Source of the DNA: Epiperipatus broadwayi
Lineage: Eukaryota; Onychophora; Udeonychophora; Euonychophora; Peripatidae
Direction: 5' to 3'
Length of the DNA: 64,000 nucleotides
NCBI GenBank assembly: GCA_028023455.1
Contig: JAQFVV010012669.1
Coordinates: 124,001-188,000, forward strand
In this document: positions 37,899 to 48,262 of the stretch, one piece after another
Layout: each line of letters begins with the position of its first letter
Position numbering within the stretch: position 1 is the stretch's first letter
Program-made: the position numbers and the translations under genes
Notes under the pieces: generated by a model
Seen by the model: the letters and a program-made list of their open reading frames with translations, nothing else
Told to the model about the DNA's origin: nothing
Database searches by the model: none

Positions 37899-40196
37899 GA
37901 TGAGGGACTAGAGTATAGCTCTAGAGAAGAATTAGAGATAATCTTAAATAAGTATATACAAAATTAACAAAGCGTATGCCACACTTGAATGAGAAGCAAT
38001 AAAAATACACAGAAATTATTACACGCTAAGCGTGGTCATTTTGCCTCATATTCATAGCGGTACTGTATAAGTATGTAATAGATATTGAAAAGATGCTAGA
38101 TGTGAAGGACAGAATGATAGCAAGCATGAAAACATATAGTAATGGGAATGTTTTATAGAAATTGAACTGAATGAGGCAGGTAAAAGATTGAAAAGTGGAA
38201 AGGCAAAAGGTTTGGATGGGTGGGCAGCGGAGATTGCAATGAATTTAGGGCATAGGGCAAAATTAAAACTATTATCATGTTTTAATTAGATGGCACAGGA
38301 GAGAGATTTTCCGGGTAGTTGGAATAATACAAGAGTAAGGCTACATTTTTAAAGGAAAGGGTAAGGATCATAGAAAGTTCGGAGCTATATAAAGTTTTTT
38401 CATATATGGTGGCTGGAAGAATTACAAAATGGATAGAAGAAAATAATATAGTGGGAGAAATACAAGGAGGTTTTCGATCAGATAGGCATATAGGAAATAG
38501 TTTATTTGTAGTTACACAATTTATAGATATGAGTAGGAATACAGGTAGACAGTCATATATGTTTTTTATAGATATAGAGAAGGCATATGATAGAGTAAAT
38601 AGAAATGGATTATGGGTAAGTTTAGTAAATTTGGGAATGGATTGATCTCTAGTAGATCTTATTTAGAAATTGTATGAAAATAATTACTATATGTATCAAT
38701 TAGGAAATATAGAATCAGTTAAAGTTAAAAATGGGGTGGGACTAAGGCAAGGATGCCCTACTTGAGAGAAATGGAGAGAGCAATAGAAAGACTAGGAAGA
38801 GGGATAGAGATACCACCAATAGGTGGCAAGGGAGTATATACATTATTGGATCTTTTATTTGCGGATGATGTCTTTTTGTTCACAGAAAGTAGGGAAGATA
38901 TGGAAGTTATGCTGAAGACATGCACAAGGGTCGGTAAAGAGATGGGGATTAAATTTCATGAAGAAAAATCAAAAGTAATGATGATAAATACTAGGGAAAG
39001 AGAAGAGAAAGAATTTTTATTAGGGGATATAAAGTTAAATTTTGTGAATAGGTATAACTATTTGGGAATCGTCTTAAGTAATCAGAGAAATTGCTTGGAT
39101 GAATGGAAGAAAAAGTTGATAAATAAAGCAAAGAAAAGAAAGGGATTGATAAAGAAATTAGCAGTGTTTTCATATAATAAATATGATGTAGTTAGAATTG
39201 TATGCAAGTGGCAGTAGCAGGGTTAACCTTTGGTAATGATGCATTATGAGTTAGTAAAGTGTTAGATTACTTAAAAAAAGGACAAAGAAAAGTAGGAAGA
39301 CATGCATTAGATGTGGATGTGGGGACAGCAAAGGAGGCAATTCAAGGAGAAATGGGATGATCAAGTTTTTATATGAGAGATACAAAAAGCAAAATGAAAA
39401 TTTTCGGTAGACTGCAAATTATGGATAATAAAAGAATAGCAAAAATAGTATTTAATTGGATGATGAGTAAAGGACAGGCAACAAGATGGGTAAGAAACAC
39501 AATATGGTATGCAGAAGATTTGGATAAAGTCTTCATGTCAATATACTTATACAAAAATGAGATGATTACATTAGGTGAACTGTTGAGGGTTTTAATGGCA
39601 AGGAATGGGATAGAAGAATAGATGTATTAATAAAAAATAGGGAGTTGAAGAGATGGAGAACTAGAATGGAGAGTAAAAAGAGTTGAAATATATATAGAAA
39701 TAAGCAGAATATTGGATGCGAGTTAATTTATGATAATAGCAAGGAAAGTAGTTTACTGCTTAAGGCTCGAACAGGATCTTTAGCAATAAGGGAATATACA
39801 CATAAATGGAAAAATGTTGGTGATTTAGTCTGCAAGTTATGTAAGGAAGGCATAGAAAATATTAGGCGTCTGTTAATTGAATGTAAATGCCTGCAAACAG
39901 AAAGGGTATAAATAATGAATTTGTGGGAGAATAAAAATAAACATATTATACAGAAAGTGGGTTTTTGGTTTTTATACTGGATTTAGGAAAAGATAAGGGG
40001 ATTTAGATATAAATGCCAAGGAATTGACAAAGTTTGTGTTGTGGAAATGGAATGGAACAGTATAGAGAAGAATATGGGAAAAACTTAGGGCAGGGAATGG
40101 AAAGGGAAGGGAAGGTCACTAATAGGTTTTTCAAGGTATAGTGATTCAGAAATTCCTGGCTCCGAAAAAGGAGAAGCCATACTGCATCACATGCGA
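37899..40196 (+). mobile_element. LINE family 2, 5'-truncated (copy C)
   Basis: The copy begins in the region just before the reverse transcriptase (matching about 56,930 in copy A). Open pieces are 38,406-38,645 (QGGFRSDRHIGNSLFVVTQ, FIDIEKAYDRVNR) and 38,753-39,217 (FADDVFLF catalytic motif intact at 38,858-38,875), then 39,373-39,621. A 26-bp deletion removes the MSPILF part after RQGCP near 38,757. Several stops make it non-functional. The end near GCATCACATGC resembles the CATCACATCACAT end of copies A and B. Confidence 0.9.
37956..38067. mobile_element. 112-bp insertion with 7-bp target duplication in LINE copy C
   Basis: The sequence is absent from the same place in copies A and B. 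TAAGTAT at 37,949-37,955 and 38,068-38,074 flanks it. It contains the perfect stem CACGCT-A-AGCGTG near 38,021-38,033. It has no coding capacity and I cannot name the family. Confidence 0.7.
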
Positions 40197-40328
40197 TCTT
40201 TTTTAAAAAGAAACATCTTGAAACGGTTCCATTAAGAAATGAAAGCCAGATTGATGTATTAAATAATATTTTATTTATAGTGAGTTGACTATTTCAATTT
40301 TGTTTTAAATTGATTATTTTTAATTTTA

Positions 40329-43010
40329 TTTATAGAAGGCAATATTATGGTCAAATTTTAACATTGAAATTTAATCATTTAACGTATTTATCAATTAATA
40401 TTTGAATTTCATTGAATCTTTCAAAAATATCATTACTCCTCAATAAGGTCTTGAAATATCTATTTCTTTTCATCCTGAATCTGATCTTGAGATTTCATAA
40501 TCATTTGCAATTGATGAAAGTGAAAATAAAATATTAGTTTGATAAATTAAATAGTGTTATTGTGCTTAGCATAATATTTTGTTGTTTAAACTTTACTTTA
40601 ATTCTTTAGCTACTTTTTTATTGGGTATCTTGAATTCAATGGTGTGAATATTGCAAAGAATGCTTTTTATTTATCCATTTACATTATTGGTCCATCATTA
40701 ATTTTATCATTGTAACTGAAGTTATACATTATTGGATAAGGTTGCATTTACAATGATGAAGTTTCCATTAACTGAATTTATTTTTTGCAAAAATGTGTTG
40801 TTCTTATTATTAATGTGTCAATTGCAAATTTTAAAAAAATCTAACTTTATTGGAAGAATTGTGTTAATTTTATTTTGGAAATAGCTAGTAATATCATTTG
40901 TGAAAATGATATTTTTAATTTTTTTTATATATATAATTTATTTCATACTGACAATATAATTTAATCAAATGGTTTATTGCATGGGGATTCAGAAGGAATT
41001 TTAACCTGCTAAGTGATAAAGTTAGGCTATGATCCATAAATTTTGAACTAAGAATCCTACCAATGCACCAAATTGCACAAGGCAGTACTGACAGATGTTT
41101 TTCTTGATGAATGAACATTGCAATCAGAAACCTCCTGGGCACTTATTATACTAAATTGACAAGTTATTTATTTTTCATACCCCAACAAAGCTAAATATCA
41201 AAACTTGATAAGTTATTTATTTTTCCTACCCCAACAAAGCTAAATATCAAAACTTCTAAAAAAATTTCAATTATTTAACCTCTTTATTAGTTTCTGTAAG
41301 TATTTATTAATGAATTGTGAAGTCAATGCTGAGCAACAAACATTTAATTTATTTTTTACATCAAAAAAAAAAATAATCATCTTATATTTTTCAGTGCCAA
41401 ATTATACTTAAAAAATATTATGTATATTTTTTAAAGTTGAATTGAATCATCTCATATCTTGACCAACAATATATCAGTCACATGTTGTGACAGCTGACAA
41501 AACAATGGGTTTTCATTAGTAAGGATAGGATAACTTATGTTAAACAAATGTCTCATTGAACATTTTTATAATTTCTTTTGAGATCTGCATTAAATTTAAT
41601 AATTATTCCACACCTATAACTATATACATATTGATTTCTAGTTCATTCCTGTTAAATATGATCTACTTATTATTTTTAATAAATCAATTGCAAAATTACT
41701 AGCTCAAATATAATTATTTGTAGCTACTCCAATTGACAACTCTATAAACAGTAAAACTATAATACTTAAAAATTTTAAATACTTCTCTGTATATTGATAT
41801 GATAATGATTTTAATTGACTTTATTAATCAAGGCTGGATTTACTATACATTTGACGTATGAAACTAATTTGCTCATGGATTCTGAAATCTGCCAACATAA
41901 TCATTTAGAAGGAAGCATAATGTGTTTGTGCATAAGCACTAATTAGTTAAATCAATTCTTATAACTGGTACTTGCTAGGAAATGGAACTAGAATGTCTTT
42001 GTCTAGAATAAATTAGCAAACAAATCAGTTTTTCTCTCTTCAGCAAAATAATATTTGCCTTCAAATGGATAGAAATGTTGTTATGTAGTCACTGCAAAGG
42101 TATATAAGAATATAATAAAAGATTAATTAGTAATTAATTATTTTATCTTTAATATTTTATATGCACAATGCTGAAAATCATAATGAATTTCACATAATAA
42201 AAATCTATGTTAAATAAAGTAATTATATTATAAAATATTATTAGCTAAGCATGCTTTCAGCATTGCAGTCAATTATTAAAATGAAAAAAAATCCTTATTT
42301 AATGACCAAATTTCCAGAACATGCTCAGTGATATTAAACCACTAAACATCACATGATATAACATGCTCAGTGGTGGACTATTAAATTGCTGACTCAAAAT
42401 ATTAGAATTAGCAACCAGCCTTTATTACTTATTGCTTTTTTTTTATCATTTGATTTATTACATATAATGCTAATTTTTGAGTAGAACAGTCATATTCAGA
42501 ATTTTTTCATACAAAAAAAAAATAAAATTGTGGTTGTTGAGTATTAGATTTAGATTTTTTTATATTGATAAATAATTAAGATGTGCAGACAAACTAGGCT
42601 CAGTTTCATCTTAGTAAATGGTTGAGCAATGAGATCCCCTCACATATAATAGAATAATCATTCTGTTTAAAAGCAGGGAACATATTTGTCAATATAAAAA
42701 GTATAAATCTAATTCTCATCCCTTTTTTTATTTTTCTTTCGCTATGCATTGTATCTAATGAATCAAGTGATAAGAAAGAAAAATCAAAGAAGTCTTGTAC
42801 ATTGCTAATTCTAATAAAATTGTGAATCAAAGATTTAATAGTAACCAACTGGTCATGCTTTGTAATTTTGATCATTAAATAATGATTTCTTTTTTTTTAA
42901 TAATTGCTTGTTCGGAATCTGGTATGAGTGTTTTATTATTTACAGTTTATACACGGAATTTATGTATATATATGCATACATATATATATAATTTATTTTT
43001 ATTTTTATAG
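40329..43010. other. AT-rich intronic DNA
   Basis: Nothing is recognised apart from the 49-bp duplication below. A minus-strand patch near 40,975-41,140 has tRNA-like phrases (TTGGTGCATTGGTAGGATTC) and may be an old SINE. Confidence 0.4.
41158..41255 (+). repeat. Two nearly identical 49-bp tandem units
   Basis: Each unit begins GAxAAGTTATTTATTTTTC and ends GCTAAATATCAAAACTT. They differ at only two positions, so the duplication is recent compared with the decayed elements around it. Confidence 0.9.
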
Positions 43011-43024
43011 ATGACACAGTATGA
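43011..43024 (+). CDS. UBE2W: UBE2W-like E2, terminal coding exon (candidate)
   Basis: After a TTTATTTTTATTTTTATAG pyrimidine-rich acceptor, the bases ATGACACAGTATGA complete the codon split at 30,782 and read D-D-T-V-stop. Joined to the previous exon this gives WWYHDDTV at the C-terminus; vertebrate UBE2W ends WWYHDDTC. The correct phase, the DDT match and the immediate stop make this a strong candidate although only 14 coding bases are involved. The first in-frame alternative is intron retention after the previous exon. An AATAAA lies at 43,075-43,080, about 50 bases past the stop, and could serve as a poly(A) signal. Confidence 0.78.
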
Positions 43025-43085
43025 TGAAAGCTCATTGGTAGATGAGTAATTTGCGTGTTATATATGAGGTAATTAATAAATTTAA
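43025..43085 (+). terminator. Possible short 3' UTR with AATAAA
   Basis: AATAAA at 43,075-43,080 is the first such hexamer after the UBE2W-like stop. AATAAA is common by chance in DNA this AT-rich, so its use is inferred only. Confidence 0.3.
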
Positions 43086-43331
43086 TTCTATAAATGCACT
43101 CTCAATTAGCATATTCTGAATGAATACCAGTTGCTTTTATTAACAAGCTTTTTTATATTTAAAAAAATTATATATTTTTTTTAACTATGATGTATAAGAA
43201 TTCTAGGGAAAAAATCAGTCTGCTATTTTTAAAAGTTTTAACAAAATAACTTTGAAGTTATTATTATAGAAGCTGATGAATTATTTTTACAAGTAAGTAA
43301 AAAAAGGATTTCATCATCATGAGAACAGTAG

Positions 43332-43547
43332 TTGAACTTTAAAAGTAAAGGGGATAGAGAAGGTTGGAGTTTAGATGTATCCAATATAGCAAAGGTATTT
43401 TCAAAGATTTTATTGAATAAATTGTTTCCAGTCAAAATTGAAAAATTATCAAAGATTCATTATGGTTTTAAAGAATCAAGAAGCATTATAAACATTACAT
43501 TACCAGATAAATACAAGAAAAATATCGAAAATAATGAAATGATTTAA
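43332..43547 (+). pseudogene. LINE family 3 RT start fragment
   Basis: Seventy-one codons carry the GDREG...LDVSNIAKVFSKILLNKLFP stretch, where relatives have GSRxxCxSYRGISLLSVxGKI, and HYGFKESRSI for xCGFRPxRGT. The frame fades by 43,547. It lies about 300 bp past the last UBE2W-like exon and belongs to the transposon. Confidence 0.8.
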
Positions 43548-43632
43548 AATATCAAGAACAAAGAAGTGATTTATATTTACACTTATTGCTTTTCAATTAA
43601 TCAAACAAATTTTTGGACTAATTGAAATTAAA

Positions 43633-43805
43633 ATGGGCAAAACTCTCCATACAGTAGTGCCACTCAGTGCAAGCCAGAGTAATCAATGGATGCCAGAAGG
43701 CTTGTGCATAAAATCCCTATCTAATGCCTACTCAACCAATATCCCCAGACTAGTTTCTGGCTTGTGGCCTTCGTCCATGAGGAGCCTTGGATTTATTTAT
43801 ATTAA
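43633..43805 (+). repeat. Unclassified GC-richer repeat fragment
   Basis: This stretch lies between the LINE family 3 RT start and SINE copy 2. It includes GAGTAATCAATGGATGCC, related to phrases near 35,956 and 36,288, and CTTCGTCCATGAGGAGCC. Its 68-codon open frame is not recognised and is probably not a gene. Confidence 0.4.
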
Positions 43806-43862
43806 TGTTTTCCTGAAGTTTGTGATGATGGTATTTTAAATGTGATAATATGTTGGATTATT

Positions 43863-44198
43863 TCCGTCATCTACCATTGAATGTTGAATGTCTAGAAAAT
43901 TTTAAACTTTATTTAAACTTTTTCCAAATACAAACAAGTGTTAGTAATAACACACAAAGACAACACAGATTAGTATATCATGCAACATTTTGAGTGATAT
44001 TCACTGCTCTTCTTCAGGTGTTGCTGGCCTGATCAGAAACAATGCTAGCATAGGAGTCTCACATCTTTAAATTCTTGAATATCAAATTTTAAAACAACAC
44101 TCTAACCAACTGAGCTATTTTATCAAAGGCAATAGTCAGTAGAACTTTCATATACTTATCCATGAGAGTCAGTTCAAATCCTGATTCCTCCACTTTTC
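43863..44198 (-). repeat. tRNA-derived SINE, family S, copy 2 (inverted)
   Basis: It is the best-preserved copy. On the minus strand it starts AGTGGAGGAATCAGGATTTG, has the A-box-like ATAGCTCAGTTGGTTAGAG, the stem-loop CAGTGAATATCACT, and the tail AATAAAGTTTAAAATTTTCTA. It is inserted in LINE family 3, opposite in orientation to copy 3 about 400 bp away. Confidence 0.88.
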
Positions 44199-44618
44199 TT
44201 TTTTGTATTACTTTTTCCTAAGAGGAAGATTAATTAGAGCATTCGAGACCTTATGTATTATAGTTGTTTCTTTGAATTTTCTTTTTTGCACCTTCTCTCT
44301 CGCCAATATTTTTATATTTTCCAATTATACACACATAGTCTGCTATTGTAAAACATCTGTTTAATCATTAGTGATTCAAAGAATACAAACTAATGATTAG
44401 AAAAAAATCAAATATGATTGCAGTAGCAGATCATGTGTATATTAATGATAATGTTCGATTGGGAAAATGCAAAAGTATTGTTGGATAGAAAGGAAAAAGG
44501 GCAAAAATGAATATTCCAAGAAACTGCTCATATGACAGTAACAAATATTCCTATAAGTCAACAATCCATAATGTTTGGATTACTCTTAGGAAAAAATATT
44601 AAAAAAAAGAAGAAGAAA

Positions 44619-44955
44619 AGTGGAGAAATCAGGATTTGAACAGACTCTCATGCAAAAGTATATGAAATTTTTACTGGCTGCTGCCTTTGACAGAATAGCT
44701 CAGTTAGTTAGAGCATTGCCTTAAGATTTGATATTCAAGAATCTAAAGATATGAGACTCCTATGCTAGCATTGTTACTGGTCAGGTCAGCAACACCTGAA
44801 AAAATGCAGAGAATAATATCTCTCGAAATGTTGCGTGATCTACTAATCTGTGTTGTATTTGTGTGTTATTAGTAACACTGATTTGTATTTTGGAAAAAGT
44901 TTAAATAAAGTTTAAAATTTTCTAGACATCCAACATTTAATGATAGATGATGGAA
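44619..44955 (+). repeat. tRNA-derived SINE, family S, copy 3
   Basis: It carries the same landmarks as copies 1 and 2: AGTGGAGAAATCAGGATTTG, AATAGCTCAGTTAGTTAGAG, TTGATATTCAAGAATCTAAA, CTCGAAATGTTGCG, then AATAAAGTTTAAAATTTTCTA and a TAGATGATGGA end. With copy 2 it forms an inverted pair. Confidence 0.88.
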
Positions 44956-45490
44956 TGAGAGAAAGTATCATTACCATGAATAGAATAGTGAATCTGAAGA
45001 ATTTGAAATGGAAACTGGTCTTAAATAAGGAAATGTACTAATCTCTAATTTTGGGTTTCAATTTTTGTGACAGTGGTAATTGGACTGTTTATAGAACAAT
45101 AAATCAGAAATCAAGACATGATACTGGTTTAATGGTGGAATTTTTATTTTGAATCAATTAAAAACATAAATAAGAATGGATTTATAGTTTGCTGATGATT
45201 GTGCTATTCTTACTAGTTTAAAAGGGAACCATCAGAATGTACCTAATGTTTTGAATGTAAAATATGCAGACTTTAGATTACTTTATTAAGCAATGATGAT
45301 AAGAAAATCTTAAGTAACTTTTGGCTTGCATGGTGATCATCTTGAGAATGTGAACCAATTTATATCTCTCAAGGATTTTTTAAATAGAAAGATGAACTTA
45401 GATATTGAGATGTAGCATAGACTCCAATAAATTTCTGCTGCTTTTAACAAATTCAAAAGTAAGATATTTTATTGCAGTGATGTTATTACT

Positions 45491-45961
45491 TGTTATATCT
45501 CAATTTATCTTCAACTAATAGACTGGCCCAGATTTTATCTTGATCAGATTGAGCATTTATCACCATAGATTATTAGATATGATAGCAGTATCTGGCAGTA
45601 AATGATCAATCCAGTTGGAGATTAAGATCAGACAACAACAAATTACTGTCAGAACTGAATGGCAATATGCACGTTCACTATATGGCTAAACCAATGAGAC
45701 AAGTTCAAGCTAGATCTGGAAGTTACTAGACTTTAAATCAGGCATGAGGCAAGCTGTCACAGAACAGCTGGAAGTGTTAGGTAAACCTAGAAGGGCACCT
45801 GAAATTCCTTATAGTATTAGTTGCATGATTACAAAACACTATATCAAACCAACATATCAGGCATATGGTATAGCACAAAAATATTGTATATGTACATGAG
45901 TAAAATATTTAATCATATTTATACAAGTTTGTGTTTATTACAATCACACGTAAAGACAACA
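45491..45961 (+). repeat. 5' LTR
   Basis: It matches 47,668-48,262 along its length, sharing for example TGTTATAT at the start, CAGTCCAGTTGGAG-like, GACAACAxxGAATTACTGTC-like, AATCATATTTATA and TTTATTACAATCACA near the end. It is shorter than the 3' LTR, which contains an added stretch and a partly repeated GAGGCAAGCTG segment. Confidence 0.85.
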
Positions 45962-46152
45962 TATTTGGCATAGTTAAAACATGATTTTACTCTGTGGGTT
46001 GTTTAGATCTGTGTTATTAATTACAAAAAATTCGCAGCTAATACTATTAGTGTGTCAATAAAAATTAAAGAATTAAATGTGAATGATTATTCATTTACTG
46101 TAAAGAAAAGTCAAAATTTTACTTTCTCTCATGGCAGGAAAAAAAAATCAAA

Positions 46153-46990
46153 ATGGCTGAAATTGGCTCAGAAGAATTCAATCTGGTCTATCCAAAAAAT
46201 TGACCATTTTAAATAGATAAAATGCTTTTCTGTATACAGGCTAATCAAATTAAAAAACCTGAATTAAAATTAATAACATTTGTGTCAGTCTGTGGATCTC
46301 AAACATATAAGATTTTACGTACACAAGCCACCCCCATGTTTCCGGATAATCTTAAATTTGATAAAGCACCATCTCTATTGTCAAACTTTTTCTACCCAAA
46401 ACTCTTAACAATAATGCAAAGACATCACTTCAATCTCTATACACAAGAAGAAAGGAGAAAGATTCACCACTAAACTCAGGAAACTAGCATTTATCTGTAA
46501 CTTAAAGATTTCCTCAATGAAGTATTGAGAGATTGTTTTATTTGTGAATGAAAGACCACAATCTTAGGGTCAAGCTATTATTGAACCCTGGTATTACATT
46601 TGATTCAACTGCTTCTTAATGCAATTTTAAACTGAGTCCCCAGTGATCCAGACTGCTTTATTAAATAAAAGTAGTCCCAGTAAATTAAGACTGTTGTTTG
46701 GAAAGTTAGTTCATTTAAAAAATTTTCTGATCAGAACTAGTCTACATGATTTACTATTGATAATAATGTTAGAGTTTGTTATAGATGTGACAAACCAAAA
46801 CAAACACCAAATGTCCACACCAGTGTACAGTGTATAGATTTTGTAAGCATGTCAGTCACTTAGAAGCTGCTTGTTTTTTTTTTTAAAAAAAAACAAATGT
46901 TCATAAAATAATTGAAGAGTCCATTCCAAAAAGTCAGAAAGTTATTGTAATTCCTATATAAATAATATTAGAGGCATTTATTCGATTTTC
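46153..46990 (+). pseudogene. Gag remnant of the LTR element
   Basis: It starts at ATGGCTGAAATTGGC (46,153) and soon meets a stop. Recognisable pieces are SVCGSQTYKILRTQATP (as in gypsy-type capsid regions), FLNEVLRDCFICE, and CYRCDKPKQTPN (46,778-46,813), a degraded CCHC zinc knuckle. At least several stops interrupt the frame. It is a Gag relic of a retrotransposon and not a host gene. Confidence 0.75.
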
Positions 46991-47014
46991 AAATGCAAAA
47001 TTCTTATTAATGAT

Positions 47015-47294
47015 ATGTCAATAACTAGGACTGATACTGGGTCTGCAGTGTCCATTGTATCCAAAAAGACTTATCATTAATGGTAAAAATAAACATCAGC
47101 TACAATATAGCAGTAAAGCAATCATTGATTACCTAGGCAATCAAATACCACTGTTGGATCAAACAAGAGTTAAAGTTACTATGTCTAGGAAAATAATTTA
47201 TTTGCCTCTTGTTGTGTCTGCTAATAAGCATAGCAATTTATTAGGCCTTGACTGGTTTGATCATTTGGGCTTTACAATGACTATAAGTGAATGA
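47015..47294 (+). pseudogene. Aspartic protease remnant of the LTR element
   Basis: The catalytic DTG is at 47,033-47,041 within TRTDTGSAVSIVSKK. A frameshift near 47,065 moves the rest to another frame, which then reads YSSKAIIDYLGNQIPLL, IIYLPLVVSANKHSN and LLGLDWFDHLGF, the flap and LLGxDW C-terminal part of gypsy-type proteases. Past 47,294, phrases such as LCHRFKRITKL and DGQRYHSYRSDN resemble the end of pol, implying that everything between was lost. Confidence 0.8.
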
Positions 47295-47656
47295 GTTCAC
47301 AAAAATAAAATCAAAAAGGTTTCCAATTAGAAATAATTGATAATAAACTAGGTTTGAGCCCTAGGGCCCATGAAAATAAAAATGCTAAAATGTGGATAGG
47401 TGCTCAAGTCCTATGTCATAGGTTCAAGAGAATCACCAAATTGGTTCGTGTGGTTGTGATCAAATTAAAAGCATTGCAAACAGCAGATGGACAGCGGTAT
47501 CACAGCTACAGATCAGATAATAGCTAAGCTTGAACTATACATCAACCAATAGTGAATGAGTCTACAAAGTTACCAGAGCTGCGATGAAGTCAGGAAGCTG
47601 TGAAGAAATCCACCAAAGCATCTGTATGACTACATTCTCTAGGGCTAATTTTAACC

Positions 47657-47667
47657 AGAGAGAGGAA
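47657..47667 (+). other. Polypurine tract
   Basis: AGAGAGAGGAA lies immediately before the 3' LTR start TGTTATA, the expected place for the plus-strand primer of an LTR element. Confidence 0.75.
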
Positions 47668-48262
47668 TGTTATATTTTAACTTACCTTAAGTGAATGGAC
47701 TAATACAGATTCCATCTTATCTTGATTGAATTTAGCATATTACTCCAGATTAATAAATATATGAATATAAAAGAAATACCCAATAGCAGAAACAGGCCAA
47801 TAGATATGATTCCCACTGAATTTGATTGCTTTCATTATGTTAGGGGATCCAGCTATTAATATAATAGTCAGTCCAGTTGGAGGAAAAGTCAGACAACACC
47901 GAATTACTGTCTGAACTGAACAGCAATATGCATGCTATCCACTACATGGTTAAAACAATGAGGCAAGTTCATGCTAGAAACTGGAAACTGTTAATCTTTA
48001 AGTCAAACATGAGGCAAGCTGACACAGAACAGGTGGAAGTGTCATTATACCAATACACGAGGCAAGCTGTCACAGTATAACTGTTAAGGGTTAGGTAAAT
48101 CTAAAAGGGCACCTGAAGTAATAGTTGCACAGTAACTAATAGCTATACTAAACCAACATATCAGACATGCAGTATAGCAAACAATATTATATCTGTACAT
48201 GAATATAATATTTAATCATATTTATATGAGTCTGTTTATTACAATCACATATGAACATAACA
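47668..48262 (+). repeat. 3' LTR
   Basis: It starts TGTTATATTTTAAC just after the polypurine tract and ends in AACATAACA. It is 595 bp against 471 bp for the 5' LTR, partly because of a locally duplicated AGGCAAGCTG segment near 48,009-48,070. The two LTRs are well diverged, so the insertion is old. Confidence 0.83.

Larger units (their letters stand above)
37592..40328 (+). repeat. Right arm of the large imperfect palindrome
   Basis: It starts at TGTAAACAT, about 95 bp after the end of the left arm, and runs outward through the shared block, LINE copy C and the shared 3' flank (ending near CTATTTCAATTTTGTTTTAA and beyond). The shared flank outside the LINE 3' end argues for inverted duplication of a DNA segment and against two separate LINE insertions. 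Confidence 0.85.
30783..43010 (+). other. UBE2W-like intron (~12.2 kb)
   Basis: It is inferred from the phase-1 donor at 30,783 and a phase-compatible acceptor (TTTTTATAG) at 43,010. It holds RTE copy F with a nested SPIN element, a tRNA-derived SINE, the 36.5-40.3 kb palindrome with two LINE fragments, and a 49-bp tandem duplication. Confidence 0.7.
45491..48262 (+). mobile_element. Ty3/gypsy-like LTR retrotransposon, internally deleted
   Basis: It is bounded by related LTRs (45,491-45,961 and 47,668-48,262) starting TGTTATAT and ending AACA. The interior keeps a Gag remnant, a protease remnant and a stretch resembling the end of the pol polyprotein, then a polypurine tract. Reverse transcriptase, RNase H and most of integrase are missing, so it could not move by itself. 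It interrupts the RT domain of LINE family 3, whose coding similarity resumes past the 3' LTR. A target duplication is no longer clear (TTACT on the left, AGTTT on the right). Confidence 0.85.

Noticed and set aside
43863-44955. Hammerhead-ribozyme-like CTGAAGA...stem...GAAA signature in the SINE family
   Set aside because: The stem does not close directly on the core (first pair would be A-C), and I could not find partner helices I and III. The resemblance is too weak to call.
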